A stretch of DNA of 64,000 bases from Halosolutus gelatinilyticus (GCF_023028105.1 NZ_CP095491.1:620001-684000), one strand, 5' to 3'; shown: positions 34,445 to 43,699, numbered from the stretch's first letter. Notes: a model not told the origin generated them from the sequence alone. Numbers and translations: made by a program.

Positions 34445-35068
34445 CTACTCCTCGAGGTACTCGATCGCTTCCTCGTCGGTGACTTGCCCGAAATCTCGGT
34501 AGAACTGCCCGACGGCCTGGAAGTTCCGGGGCGCCTCGAGCGCGATCACGTCGTCGGCCTCGCGCTCGAGGTCGTCGACCGATCGGGGCGAGCCGACGGG
34601 CACCGCGAGCGCAACGGACGCGGCGTTCGCGTCCCGGACCTGTCGCAGGCAGGCCCTCGCGGTCGCGCCCGTCGCCACGCCGTCGTCGACGACGACCACG
34701 TGCTTCCCCTCGAGGGCCGGCAATCCGGGGCGATCGCGGTAGCGATCGGCCTTCGCCTTCGCGTTCTCGGCCTCCTCCCGACGAACGCTCTCGAGGTACT
34801 CCTCGTCGACGCCCAGCCGATCGATGAGGTCGTCGTTGTACCAGACGCTGCCCGAACTCGCGACCGCGCCGATCGCCAGCTCCGGGTTCCCCGGGGCGCC
34901 CAGCTTTCGCGCGACGACCACGTCCAGATCGGCGTCGAGCGCGTCCGCGACCGGTCTGGCGACGGGCAACGCCCCGCGCGGAATGCCGAGGACGATATCG
35001 GCGTCGAGACCGCGGCGATCGAGCTCCGCTGCGAGCCGTTCGCCGGCGTCGGTTCGATCGTGGAACAT
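34445..35068 (-). CDS. phosphoribosyltransferase family protein
   Basis: 207 residues from ATG 35066-35068. The PRPP loop is VVVVDDGVATGATARACLRQ near 117-136. N-terminal DADIVLGIPRGALPVARPVA and VVVARKLGAPGNPELAIGAV are typical of the broad PRT family often annotated only as phosphoribosyltransferase. These may salvage nucleobases or act as regulators; substrate unknown. A minus-strand TATA-like CATAGTAG at 35091-35098 lies 27 nt before the start. Confidence 0.9.
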   Translation of the reverse strand: MFHDRTDAGERLAAELDRRGLDADIVLGIPRGALPVARPVADALDADLDVVVARKLGAPGNPELAIGAVASSGSVWYNDDLIDRLGVDEEYLESVRREEAENAKAKADRYRDRPGLPALEGKHVVVVDDGVATGATARACLRQVRDANAASVALAVPVGSPRSVDDLEREADDVIALEAPRNFQAVGQFYRDFGQVTDEEAIEYLEE

Positions 35069-35090
35069 GGGTCCCGGTACGACGCCCACC

Positions 35091-35098
35091 TACTATGA
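35091..35098 (-). promoter_or_regulatory. TATA-like box of the phosphoribosyltransferase gene
   Basis: Centred 27 nt before the start at 35068, reading CATAGTAG on the minus strand. Confidence 0.4.
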
Positions 35099-35322
35099 CT
35101 TGACCTGGCACACGTCGGGCTAGGGGGCGGTCGCTGTCGCGGAAAAACCTCTGATTCTCGTGGTATTGTCAACCGGTTTCGTGCGGTGAATTCGAACGAA
35201 AAAACGGATCAGCTCACGTCGGCCATCGAGTCTCGCTATCGCAGGGTGGCCGGTCCGAACCGTAGTGGATACCGGCTTTCGCGTGCCGAACGGCTACCCG
35301 TCGAGCGATCTCGAAGGAAGAT

Positions 35323-36096
35323 ATGGCACGCCTCCAACGGACGCTCTCGAACGTCTCCGAGGGCGGCAACGACAACGGCCGCGTCGGCATCGTCGCCGGC
35401 GCGATCGAGTACCCGAACCAGCCCGCGCTCGTCGGGCGAGCGGCGCTTCGAACGGGATCGGATCACGTGCGGGCGTTCGTCGCCGACCCGATCTACGCGA
35501 TCGTCGCGGGCCACGAGCCGAACCTGCTGGTCGATCGCTACGCGGGCGACCGGTTCGAGAGGAGCGCCGTCGAGGGCACCCGCGAACTGAGCGACTGGGC
35601 CGACGCGCTCGTGATCGGACCCGGCCTCGTCGACGCGGATCCCGACGCCATGACAGAGGCGATCGACACCGTCGACGTCCCGACGGTCGTCGACGCGCTC
35701 GCGGTCGAACCCGGGCTGGACGCCGACCTCTCGAACGCAGTGCTCACGCCGAGCGACACCGAAGTGGATCCGATTCGGGAGTCGTACGGATCGCTCTCGG
35801 AGTTCTCGAAAGAAACGAGTGCGGTCGTCGCGCTGACCGGCGACGTGGACGAGATCGTCGCCGACGGCGAGCAGATCGAAAACGAGACGGGCACGTCGGC
35901 GCTCACCGTCGCGGGGACCGGCGACACGATGGTCGGCATCGTCGCCTCGCTGCTCGGCCAGGGGATGGCTCGCCGGGAGGCCGCCGAACTCGGCGCCTGG
36001 ATCCTCGGCAAGACCGGCGAACTCGCCACGGCCGAGTACGGCCCCGGCGTGCTCGCGACCGACGTGATCGATCGAATTCCGGACACCATGCGGTAG
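35323..36096 (+). CDS. NAD(P)H-hydrate dehydratase-like (YjeF C-terminal domain)
   Basis: 257 residues. Ribokinase-like fold of the ADP-dependent NnrD group: GRVGIVAGAIEYPNQPALVG near the N-terminus, ALVIGPGLVDADPDA, LTPSDTEVD and the nucleotide motif LTVAGTGDTMVGIVASLLGQ at about 190-209. It should repair hydrated NAD(P)H. The epimerase half (NnrE/YjeF N-terminal domain) is not fused here, whereas many archaeal homologues are bifunctional. The haloarchaeal version is shorter than bacterial NnrD and the usual K(S)GD lysine region is not obvious, so the exact reaction needs caution. Confidence 0.85.
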   Translation: MARLQRTLSNVSEGGNDNGRVGIVAGAIEYPNQPALVGRAALRTGSDHVRAFVADPIYAIVAGHEPNLLVDRYAGDRFERSAVEGTRELSDWADALVIGPGLVDADPDAMTEAIDTVDVPTVVDALAVEPGLDADLSNAVLTPSDTEVDPIRESYGSLSEFSKETSAVVALTGDVDEIVADGEQIENETGTSALTVAGTGDTMVGIVASLLGQGMARREAAELGAWILGKTGELATAEYGPGVLATDVIDRIPDTMR

Positions 36097-36188
36097 CGCC
36101 GGGCGGGTGATCGCGTCGCACCGGGCGACGTCGACCGCGTCGCGGAAGGACGATCGCGCGCGCCGCGAAACGCCGCCGGGACCCGGGG

Positions 36189-36196
36189 TTTATCAC
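36189..36196 (+). promoter_or_regulatory. TATA box of the aminotransferase gene
   Basis: TTTATCAC centred 27 nt before ATG 36219. Confidence 0.55.
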
Positions 36197-36218
36197 CCAG
36201 CGAGTTCCCGATCAGTCT

Positions 36219-37325
36219 ATGAGCGCATCACCCGCGGACAAACTGCGCATGACGCCGGGGCCGACCGAGGTTCCCGAGGCGGTCCGGCGGCGGATGGCCG
36301 AACCGACGCCGAATCCCGACGTCGAACCCGAGTTCTTCGCGTTCTACCGGGAGCTGACGGACAAACTCGAGGCGATTTTCCGATCGGGAACCGAGGGAGA
36401 GTGGGGCCGCGACGTCGTCGTCCTCGGCGGCGAGGGCATCCTCGGCCTCGAGGCCGCCGTCGCCTCGCTGGTCGAGCCCGGCGATCGGGTGCTGTGTCTC
36501 TCGAACGGGCTGTACGGCGACGGATTCGCCGACTTCGTCGAAGCGTACGGCGGCGAGGCCGTCGTCTGCGACGTCCCCTGGGATCAGACGCTCGATCGGG
36601 AGACCGTCGAGGAACGGCTCGACGGGGCGGCCGAGGAGTTCGACGTCGCGACGATGGTCCACTGCGAGACGCCGACGGGGACACTGAACGACCTCGATCC
36701 GATCCTCGACGCGCTCGACGAGCGCGGAATCGTCACCGTCGTCGACGCCGTCTCTTCGCTCGGCGGGACGCCCGTCCCGACCGGGAAGATCGACGTCTGT
36801 CTCGGCGCGAGCCAGAAGTGTTTCAGCGCGCCGCCGGGGCTGACGACCTGCGCGATCAGCGACCGGGCCTGGGATCGCATCGAATCGGTCGAGAACCGGA
36901 CCTACTACGCCGACCTCGAACCGTGGCGAACGGCGGCCGAGGACGAGTGGTTCCCGTACACCCACCTCACCGCGAACCTGTACGGCCTCGACGCCGCCGC
37001 CGATCTCCTCCTCGACGAGGGGGTCGAAGCCGCCTTCGATCGGCACGAGGCGGCCGCGACGCGGTGTCGCGAGCGGGCCGCCGACCTCGGCCTGGAGACG
37101 TACCCGACCGCCGACGCCGACGTCTCGCCGACCGTGACCGCGCTGTGGGTCGAGGGCCGGGCCGGCGAGTTGCAGCGAGCGATGCGCGAGGATCGCGGCA
37201 TCGTCCTCGCGACCGGCCTCGGCGACCTCGAGGACGATATCCTCCGGATCGGACACATGGGCCACAACGCTCGGCTCGACCGAGTCGATCGGACGATGGA
37301 CGCGCTGGCGGCCGTTCTCGACTGA
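36219..37325 (+). CDS. class V aminotransferase (alanine-glyoxylate/serine-pyruvate type)
   Basis: 368 residues. N-terminus KLRMTPGPTEVPEAVRRRMA is typical of the alanine:glyoxylate group. PLP site: DVCLGASQKCFSAPPGLTTC with the Schiff-base lysine about residue 193, preceded by IVTVVDAVSSLGGTPV with the Asp that binds the pyridine nitrogen. The C-terminal RIGHMGHNARLDRVDRTMDA is likewise conserved. Possible reactions: alanine-glyoxylate, serine-glyoxylate or phosphoserine-like transamination. Neighbours do not decide. It is transcribed alone. Confidence 0.93.
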   Translation: MSASPADKLRMTPGPTEVPEAVRRRMAEPTPNPDVEPEFFAFYRELTDKLEAIFRSGTEGEWGRDVVVLGGEGILGLEAAVASLVEPGDRVLCLSNGLYGDGFADFVEAYGGEAVVCDVPWDQTLDRETVEERLDGAAEEFDVATMVHCETPTGTLNDLDPILDALDERGIVTVVDAVSSLGGTPVPTGKIDVCLGASQKCFSAPPGLTTCAISDRAWDRIESVENRTYYADLEPWRTAAEDEWFPYTHLTANLYGLDAAADLLLDEGVEAAFDRHEAAATRCRERAADLGLETYPTADADVSPTVTALWVEGRAGELQRAMREDRGIVLATGLGDLEDDILRIGHMGHNARLDRVDRTMDALAAVLD

Positions 37326-37461
37326 TCCGGACGCCGCCGTCGTTGCTGGCGGCGCCGCTTTCGTCGCTTCTCGGCGCCGTTTTCGAAGACGGACGGTCGT
37401 CCGCGACGGCCCGGAACCTGCAGGTGGAACCGTTTCCCCCGCAACGCTGTAACCACCACGT

Positions 37462-37740
37462 ATGTCCGAGCCCGATCGCGAGCCGACGGAAAAGCCCACC
37501 AACACCAAACGGGAGGCCAAGGAGGAAGACCAGTGGATCATCCGAAACTGGATCGGGGTCGCCGTCGTTTCGATACTCGGGCTGTGGCTGCTCGTGATCG
37601 GGGCGATGCAGGCGACCGGCCTCGTGGACGTGTTCGGACCGATCGCGGACACCCAGACCGGGCAGTGGGCCGCGTTCGGCGTTCTCGTTCTCGTCTGGGT
37701 CGCGCTGGCCGGCTGGAGCTGGAAGGCGATCGCCGGCTGA
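37462..37740 (+). CDS. small two-helix membrane protein
   Basis: 92 residues. A 30-residue charged cytoplasmic lead (SEPDREPTEKPTNTKREAKE) then helices VAVVSILGLWLLVIGAMQAT and WAAFGVLVLVWVALAGWSWK. It lies upstream of the CstA gene in the same direction, 288 nt apart, and may be an accessory membrane protein, but nothing ties them functionally. No family recognised. Confidence 0.75.
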   Translation: MSEPDREPTEKPTNTKREAKEEDQWIIRNWIGVAVVSILGLWLLVIGAMQATGLVDVFGPIADTQTGQWAAFGVLVLVWVALAGWSWKAIAG

Positions 37741-38028
37741 ACGACTCCCGGTATCCGGGTCGGTGCCGCCGTCCGTTTCGAACTGACTCCGCAACCAGGT
37801 CGCGGGCGCTGCGTCTTCGACCGGCGACCGCTCCGTGCGCGATCGGACCGCTCGATCGGCCCCATCATCGTCCGGTCGGGGAGTTCCCTTTGATGTACAG
37901 TATCCGACGCGGATAATTCTTATATTCGTGAAGCGAGAGCGTTGCCTCCAAAATATACGAAGTACAAATCCGTGAAAAATAATTAACTATTAAGGTTCTC
38001 GCACACAGTTGGTTCGAGTAGATCTAGC
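37741..38028 (+). promoter_or_regulatory. AT-rich promoter region before cstA
   Basis: About 110 nt (37905-38000) is strikingly AT-rich for this genome, including TTCTTATATTCG and AATTAACTATTAAGG. The latter, at about 37980-37994, would place a transcription start near 38014, a short leader before ATG 38029. Candidate control region of the transporter gene. Confidence 0.5.
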
Positions 38029-39879
38029 ATGACACAGGTGATATGGATCGTGGCGGCGGTGCTCGTAACGTTCACCGCGGGGTACGTGGGGTACTCGCGG
38101 TACCTCGCCCAGTTCGTCGATCTCGATCCGGATCGGGAGACGCCGGCGCACAAGTACGAGGACGGGCAGGAGTACGTCCCGTCCAAGAAACCGGTGCTGT
38201 TGGGGCATCACTATTCGAGTATCGCGGGCGGAGCACCGATCGTCGGCCCGATCACGGCCGGCGCCATCTGGGGATGGGTTCCCGCCTTGCTGTGGATCGC
38301 GATCGGGAACCCGCTGATGGGAGCGGTCCACGACTTCATCTCGTTGTCGGGCAGCCTGCGCCACGAGGGGAAGTCGATCGGGTACATGATCGGCGAGTAC
38401 GTCGGCGAGCAGGGGAAGAACATGCTGCTGTGGTTCGCGTTCCTGACGATCGTGCTGGTCGTCGCGGTGTTCGCGCTCGTCGTCGCGATCGTGTTCCACG
38501 CCTTCCCGCAGGTGGCGACGGCGTCGTTCATCTACATTCTGCTGGCGCTGGCGTTCGGGGTGTACCTGTACCAGTTCAACGGGCCGTTCATCCTGGGAAC
38601 GGTGGTGTTCGTCGTGGGCGTGTTCGCCGCCGTCCGGGTTGGCATCGAGTACCCGGTCGCCCTGTTCGCCGGCGACTACCCGTCCGGAACGATCGTCCTG
38701 CTCGGCGGCGCCGGCGACTGGGTCCCGGGTGCGGCCCAGCTCGAAGGGCTCGGCGGCGGAAATACCGCGGCGTGGATCCCCGTCGTCCTGGTGTACGCCG
38801 CGATCGCGAGCGCGCTGCCGGTGTGGGTCCTGTTGCAGCCGCGCGACTACCTCTCGTCATTCCTGCTGTACGCCGGCGTCGGCGGGGCGGTCCTCGCGAT
38901 CATCGTCGGAACGTTTTTCGAAACCTCCTCGCAGCCGCTCGTCATCGACGAGAGCCTCGGCGCCTTCGAGGGGTTCTGGGGCGTCGGGGCGGCCGATTAC
39001 GCGCCGTTGTTCCCGCTGCTTTTCATCACGATCGCGTGCGGGACGATCAGCGGGTTCCACTCGCTGGTCTCCTCGGGGACGACCGCCAAGCAGCTCAACA
39101 ACGAGAGCGACGCCCGTCTGATCGGCTACGGCGGCATGCTCGGCGAAGGGCTGCTCGCCGCGGTCGCGCTCTCGACGCTCGCGGTGTGGGGCGCCCCCGA
39201 CGTGGCCGGCGGTATCGGCGCCGCGTTGCCGAACTTCGCCTCGGGCGGCGGCGTCATCCTCACCAGTTTCGGCATCCCGCAGACGGTCGGCGCCGTGTTC
39301 ATGGCGCTGGTCCTCTGTAGCTTCCTGCTGACCTCGACCGACACGGCCGTCCGCCTCGGCCGCTACATGATGGAGGAGATCGTCGGCACGCCCGCCGGGC
39401 GGACCGACACGGGGCTGAACGCCGATATCGGCTCGATCGCCCGCGGTCGCTACACGAACCCGATCGTGCAGGCCGTACCGGCGTACCTGCTGGTCGTCTC
39501 CGGCCAGTGGGTCGTCCTCTGGCAGCTGTTCGGCGGCGCGAACCAGCTGCTCGCCGCGCTCGCGCTGCTGACCGCGACCGTCTGGCTGGCCAACTGGGAC
39601 GACAGCAAGCAGCTCATCTCGACCGGCGTCCCGATGGCGCTGATGGTGACGATCACCGTGCTCGGGCTGTCGTGGCTGGTGTTCTACGAGAACCTCTACG
39701 TCAACCTGCTGAACGGCGGCGCGGAGACGACCGAAGCGATCATCTCCGCGATCGTACAGATGATCATCGGGCTCGTCCTGATCGGGCTGGCACTCGCGCT
39801 CGTCAGACTGGGCTACAACAACATCCGCGAAGTCCGTCGCGGACCCGAAACGCCCGCGGCCGAGCCGGGCGACGACTGA
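38029..39879 (+). CDS. carbon starvation CstA family transporter
   Basis: 616 residues with some 16 hydrophobic segments. CstA hallmarks are present: TPAHKYEDGQEYVPSKKPVL near residues 38-57, LGHHYSSIAGGAPIVGPITA, GNPLMGAVHDFISLSGSLRH and GTISGFHSLVSSGTTAKQLN. E. coli relatives import peptides (CstA) or pyruvate (BtsT). In haloarchaea the substrate is not known; uptake of organic acids or peptides in nutrient-poor conditions is likely. The gene is single, with an AT-rich promoter and an oligo-T stop signal behind it. Confidence 0.94.
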   Translation: MTQVIWIVAAVLVTFTAGYVGYSRYLAQFVDLDPDRETPAHKYEDGQEYVPSKKPVLLGHHYSSIAGGAPIVGPITAGAIWGWVPALLWIAIGNPLMGAVHDFISLSGSLRHEGKSIGYMIGEYVGEQGKNMLLWFAFLTIVLVVAVFALVVAIVFHAFPQVATASFIYILLALAFGVYLYQFNGPFILGTVVFVVGVFAAVRVGIEYPVALFAGDYPSGTIVLLGGAGDWVPGAAQLEGLGGGNTAAWIPVVLVYAAIASALPVWVLLQPRDYLSSFLLYAGVGGAVLAIIVGTFFETSSQPLVIDESLGAFEGFWGVGAADYAPLFPLLFITIACGTISGFHSLVSSGTTAKQLNNESDARLIGYGGMLGEGLLAAVALSTLAVWGAPDVAGGIGAALPNFASGGGVILTSFGIPQTVGAVFMALVLCSFLLTSTDTAVRLGRYMMEEIVGTPAGRTDTGLNADIGSIARGRYTNPIVQAVPAYLLVVSGQWVVLWQLFGGANQLLAALALLTATVWLANWDDSKQLISTGVPMALMVTITVLGLSWLVFYENLYVNLLNGGAETTEAIISAIVQMIIGLVLIGLALALVRLGYNNIREVRRGPETPAAEPGDD

Positions 39880-39895
39880 CGCGGTCCGTCCGAAT

Positions 39896-39910
39896 CGATT
39901 TTCCGTTTTT
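39896..39910 (+). terminator. oligo-T terminator after cstA
   Basis: GATTTTCCGTTTTT begins 17 nt after the stop. Archaeal RNA polymerase stops at such T runs without a hairpin. Confidence 0.5.
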
Positions 39911-39996
39911 CGTGGCGATAGCGACCGTCTCACACCCCTCGGTGACGACTTTCGACACCGAAACCGCGCCGTCCGAGCCGCAGAACGGGTCGATCG

Positions 39997-40611
39997 TTAT
40001 CGCCAGAACCGCTTCGCGAACCGCGAGAGGACGCCCTCCTCGGATTTGCTTACGTCGTCCCAGAGGGTGAAGGCCTCGACGACGTCCGCGACTTCGCTGG
40101 CGACGTGGTCCTCGGCGTCGGGAACGACGATCACGAGGTTCACGTCGTAGTGGCCGTAGTAGCCGAACTTCAGCAGCGTCCGATCGCGGAATCCGGAGAC
40201 GTACTCGCGGACGTCGTCGGGGAGCTCGTCGGCGACGAGCACGAAGCTGACGTCCGTACCGAAGTGCTCCTCGTCGGCGACGATCCGCTCGTCGGCGACC
40301 TCGTGACCCAGGGCGACGAGGCGATCGAGTTCCGCGACGGTCGGCCGCGGCTCCCGGCGGGCGAAGAGATACTCCTCGGCCTCGTGGTCGGCGTAGGAGA
40401 GCGCCGGATGGAAGAACTGTTTCTGGGTGGTCACGCGCATCTCGCCGTAGAGGTCCCACCGCTCCCCGTCGAGCCGATAGTCCTTCTCGAGGTCGTAGCT
40501 GTACATCAGCCGGTCGGAGACCCGATCGAGGTACTCGTCCTCCCAGTCGGGGACCGCCTCGCGGATCTCGGCGGGCAGGTCCTCGGGTTTCGGCGCTTCG
40601 CGTCCGCTCAT
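39997..40611 (-). CDS. conserved haloarchaeal protein, unknown
   Basis: 204 residues, overlapping the cupin gene by 4 nt (ATGA). It is soluble, with long N-terminal helices (PEDLPAEIREAVPDWEDEYL, LMYSYDLEKDYRLDG) and an alpha/beta C-terminal part (HFGTDVSFVLVADELPDDVR, HYDVNLVIVVPDAEDHVASE). The end, FAKRFWR, is basic. The frame continues upstream but is Arg-rich there. I do not recognise the family; coupling to a cupin suggests a shared task, perhaps on a small metabolite. Confidence 0.78.
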   Translation of the reverse strand: MSGREAPKPEDLPAEIREAVPDWEDEYLDRVSDRLMYSYDLEKDYRLDGERWDLYGEMRVTTQKQFFHPALSYADHEAEEYLFARREPRPTVAELDRLVALGHEVADERIVADEEHFGTDVSFVLVADELPDDVREYVSGFRDRTLLKFGYYGHYDVNLVIVVPDAEDHVASEVADVVEAFTLWDDVSKSEEGVLSRFAKRFWR

Positions 40612-40985
40612 TCCTCCGGCTCGTAGACGTGGGCGTCGTCGGCGGCGGGCGGGGCACCGATCGCCAACACCGTCACCGCCTCGCCGGCGTCTTCGGGGTT
40701 GTACGCGCGTTGGGGGTGCTCGGGGTCGACGACGAACAGGCGCTCGGCGGGCACCTCGTATGTTTCGGCCGGCGTCTCGACGGCCAGCGTCCCGGAGAGG
40801 ACGTAGAACGCCTCCTGCTGGGTATCGTGGTAGTGGTAGGCGAGCGGGAGGTCCTCGCCCGGTTCGGCCCGGAACCGGTTGATCGCCATGCTCTCGAGAC
40901 CCGCGGCGCCGGCGAGTTTTCGACACTCGCTGGGCCGATCCGGCGCCGGTTCGATCTCGTCCGGATCGATGAGTCGGTATCCCAT
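40608..40985 (-). CDS. cupin domain protein
   Basis: 125 residues. Cupin motif 1 is YHYHDTQQEAFYVLSGTLAV near 48-67 with two histidines and a glutamate as metal ligands; motif 2 is LFVVDPEHPQRAYNPEDA with one histidine. A small single-domain cupin, probably binding Fe, Mn or Zn. Translationally coupled to the downstream unknown gene. Candidate functions range from isomerase to dioxygenase; none is indicated. Confidence 0.9.
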   Translation of the reverse strand: MGYRLIDPDEIEPAPDRPSECRKLAGAAGLESMAINRFRAEPGEDLPLAYHYHDTQQEAFYVLSGTLAVETPAETYEVPAERLFVVDPEHPQRAYNPEDAGEAVTVLAIGAPPAADDAHVYEPEE

Positions 40986-41294
40986 ATCACCCGATAACCG
41001 GCCGGGACGGCAAATAGGCGTCGGTGGGCGAAGCCGTCGGACTTCACCCGCCGGTCGTCCTCCTCGCAGGACGTGCGAGCACGGGCGATCGACGGGAGTC
41101 TCGACCGACGCGCGATCCCGGATCGTGACGCATCCGAGAGTGGTGCGAGTTACGTGCGGCTCCGTTCAGGAGCAGCGATCGCGCAGGATTGTGTCGCCTC
41201 GGGTTCGATCCGCGACGGCCGATCCGAGCGGCGACGAACGTCGAGGCGACACGTTTTAGCCGCTGGTGGCCGAAGTGTCGTGCGAACGACTCTC
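40986..41294. other. 309-nt intergenic stretch
   Basis: No gene seen; open frames are Arg/Ser-rich. It contains ACACGTTTTAGCC near 41248-41260, a possible promoter element for the small gene that follows. Confidence 0.5.
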
Positions 41295-41513
41295 ATGGGT
41301 GGGAAGAACACCGAATCCTGCGGCCGCTGTTCGATGTCGTCGGTCGTCGACGTCGCGCGGTCCGACGACGAACCCGACGATCGCGCCGCCGTCGAACGGG
41401 TCGCGATCGAGGTCGACGACGAGACGCTCCGACGGCTGTCGCCGAGTGCCTGGGCCGGTCGAGCGACGGCGCGGCTCGACGCGCTGGTGAACCGGTTCGT
41501 CTACGGCCGGTAG
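41295..41513 (+). CDS. small hypothetical protein with one CxxC
   Basis: 72 residues from ATG 41295: MGGKNTESCGRCSMSSVVDV, acidic middle DDEPDDRAAVERVAIEVDDE, and a helical end, ARLDALVNRFVYGR. A single CxxC near the N-terminus might bind zinc as a dimer. Composition fits a genuine haloarchaeal protein but I cannot name a family. Confidence 0.6.
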   Translation: MGGKNTESCGRCSMSSVVDVARSDDEPDDRAAVERVAIEVDDETLRRLSPSAWAGRATARLDALVNRFVYGR

Positions 41514-41599
41514 GCGCCGGCTATCGGGGGTTCGGACCGCCGGTTCGGGGAGGCCGCGTCTCCCGTGATCGGCCGGACCGCGACTCGACGCCCCGTCGA

Positions 41600-41842
41600 T
41601 CAGGTCATGGTCACGGCGTAGGTCACCGTAAACAGGAGTACCGCCGCCGTGGCGACGTTTATCCATCCGAACTCGACGACGCCCAGAAAGGACAGGCCCC
41701 AGACGATCGTCCAGCCGAACAGCGTCGACAGGACGGCGTTCATCGCGAGGATGACGCGAGGATCACCCGTCGAGGAGGAGACGCCCGCTTCGAATCCGCC
41801 GGTCTCCGGATCCTGCTCGCTCGGACGGTCACCCTCGCTCAT
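41600..41842 (-). CDS. small two-helix membrane protein
   Basis: 80 residues from ATG 41840-41842. An acidic cytoplasmic lead of about 30 residues, then AVLSTLFGWTIVWGLSFLGV and INVATAAVLLFTVTYAVTMT. It diverges from another small membrane protein gene 59 nt away, and both could use the AT-rich CACTTAGCTCTTT at 41866-41878. No family recognised. Confidence 0.72.
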   Translation of the reverse strand: MSEGDRPSEQDPETGGFEAGVSSSTGDPRVILAMNAVLSTLFGWTIVWGLSFLGVVEFGWINVATAAVLLFTVTYAVTMT

Positions 41843-41901
41843 GGCGGACACACTGTCCGTGCAACACTTAGCTCTTTGCCGCTCGCCGCGATACGATCTT
41901 T

Positions 41902-42219
41902 ATGCGGCCTCGTAACCGCCACGGATCCCCCGTCGACCCCGTTCCCTTCGTCGTCGTCTCCGGACTGACGGTCATGCTGCTGCTCTCGTTCGGACCGCTG
42001 TACGCGCAGGCGCTGGGCGCCCCTCTCGACGTCTCGATCGGCGCGTCTCTCGGCCTCTCCCTTCTCGCCGCCGTCGTCGCCTACTACCGACAGGTGTGGA
42101 CCGCGCGCTCGGAGCTCGCGGTCGTCCCGGCGGGCGTGCGCGCCGAACGGCTGTTCCACCTCATGCTCGTCCTCGCGGCGATCAGCGTCGGCCTCGCGGT
42201 CCCGCTGTTGGTGCGGTAG
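41902..42219 (+). CDS. small membrane protein, three helices
   Basis: 105 residues. Helices at PFVVVSGLTVMLLLSFGPLY, SIGASLGLSLLAAVVAYYRQ and LFHLMLVLAAISVGLAVPLL, with a short basic N-terminus (MRPRNRHGS). Function unknown. It is the plus-strand partner of the divergent small membrane protein gene. Confidence 0.75.
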   Translation: MRPRNRHGSPVDPVPFVVVSGLTVMLLLSFGPLYAQALGAPLDVSIGASLGLSLLAAVVAYYRQVWTARSELAVVPAGVRAERLFHLMLVLAAISVGLAVPLLVR

Positions 42220-42297
42220 CGATCGGCTCGCGTCGCGGCATCCCCGCCGGTGACATCCCCGACGATCGATCGTCCCCTCGCGCCCGATCGCTCGAAC

Positions 42298-43578
42298 TCA
42301 CGGCCCGCGAACGACCGTCTCGTCGCCCTGCTCGTCGGGGAACGGTCCGTCGCTCGAGCCGGCGTCTCCGTCGCCGGACCACTCCTCGTCCGTCACGAGC
42401 GCCTCTCGGAGGCGCTCTCGGAGCGCCGATTCGTCGTACTCCGTCCCGATGAAGACGAGTTCGGTCAGCCGATCGCCGTGCTCGTCGTTCCACTCGAGGT
42501 TCGGCCGGTTCGACCGGTACATGTCGCGTTCGATCTCGGGCAGGCTCGCGATCCACGGCCCCTTCGCGGCGGCTCTGATGGACGGCCCGGCCTGCGCGAT
42601 CGCGACGCGCATTTCGTTACCCGCGAGCCACGCGGTTCCCTTGGCGCGGACGATTTCGGACGGGAGATCGCGGAGAAACGACGCGAACCGATCGGGGTGG
42701 AACGGCCGCCGGCGGCGGAAGACGAACGAGGTGACGCCGTAGACTTCGTCGGGATGGCGGTGGTCGTGCTCGTCGTGATCGTGGTCGTCGTGGTCATGGC
42801 GATCGCGGTGGCCGTGATCGCCGTCTCCGCGCCCGCCCGTATCGGCGTGACCGTGGCCGTTATCCTCCTCCAGCGCGCGTTTCCACCCCGGCAGGTCGGC
42901 GAGTCGGTCGGCGTCGAACCGATCGCGGCCGAGCAGTCGATCGGGGTCGATCGCCGAGAACTCCGTCCGGACGGTCTCGGCGTCGGGCTGGAGCGCCCGG
43001 ACAAGTTCTTCGGCCTCCGCGAGTTGGGCTTCGCTGCACAGGTCCGCCTTGTTGAGCAGGACGACGTTCGACACCTCGACCTGTTCGACGAGCAGGTCGG
43101 AGAGGGGCCGATCGGCCTCGTCGCCGCGCCGTTCCGGGATCTCCTCGCCGGCGAAGGACTCCAGGAACGCGGGCGTGTCGAGGACGGTCACGAGCGTGTC
43201 GACATCGTACCGGGCGGCGACGCGGGATTTCGTCGTGAACAGCCGCGCGACGGGCGCGGGCTCGGAGATGCCCGAGGACTCGACGACGAGGTGGTCGAAC
43301 GCCCGATCGCGAGCCAGCCTGACCACGGCCGTTTCGAGGTCGTCCTGCAGTTCACAGCAGATGCAGCCGTTCGAGAGCTCCGCGACGCCGTCGTCGAGTT
43401 CCAGTTCGGAGCCCTCGGCGACGAGTTCCGCGTCGACGTTCACCTCGCCCATGTCGTTGACGAGGACGGCGAGGGTTCGATCGCCGGCGTTCGAGAGCAG
43501 GTGGTTGAGCAGCGTCGTCTTGCCGGCGCCCAGGCTTCCGGAGAGGATGGTCACCGGGATGGTCCCGTCGGCGTTCAT
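42298..43578 (-). CDS. CobW/COG0523 GTPase with histidine-rich linker
   Basis: 426 residues from ATG 43576-43578. G1 loop GSLGAGKTTLLNHLL (14-28), metal-relay motif GCICC with Cys72, Cys74 and Cys75, G4 NKAD at 176-179. Residues 241-275 contain eleven histidines among Asp and Gly, a metal sponge between the GTPase and the CobW_C domain (TSFVFRRRRPFHPDRFASFL). COG0523 proteins deliver zinc or cobalt to client enzymes; the His-rich loop favours zinc or nickel. No corrin genes adjoin, so a zinc chaperone is likelier than cobalamin work. The C-terminal 40 residues are an acidic tail. Confidence 0.93.
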   Translation of the reverse strand: MNADGTIPVTILSGSLGAGKTTLLNHLLSNAGDRTLAVLVNDMGEVNVDAELVAEGSELELDDGVAELSNGCICCELQDDLETAVVRLARDRAFDHLVVESSGISEPAPVARLFTTKSRVAARYDVDTLVTVLDTPAFLESFAGEEIPERRGDEADRPLSDLLVEQVEVSNVVLLNKADLCSEAQLAEAEELVRALQPDAETVRTEFSAIDPDRLLGRDRFDADRLADLPGWKRALEEDNGHGHADTGGRGDGDHGHRDRHDHDDHDHDEHDHRHPDEVYGVTSFVFRRRRPFHPDRFASFLRDLPSEIVRAKGTAWLAGNEMRVAIAQAGPSIRAAAKGPWIASLPEIERDMYRSNRPNLEWNDEHGDRLTELVFIGTEYDESALRERLREALVTDEEWSGDGDAGSSDGPFPDEQGDETVVRGP

Positions 43579-43669
43579 GTGCGATACTGGAATCGAGTGC
43601 CCTTGAAAGCGACCCTCGACGGGGAACGGCGACGGGGCGAGCCGGTCGTCGCATCGGTCCCCTCGACAG

Positions 43670-43677
43670 CTTTTACC
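43670..43677 (+). promoter_or_regulatory. TATA-like box of the 43700 operon
   Basis: CTTTTACC centred 26 nt before ATG 43700, in the 121-nt divergent gap with the CobW gene. Confidence 0.45.
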
Positions 43678-43699
43678 CGTTTGAACCGAACATACGGCC

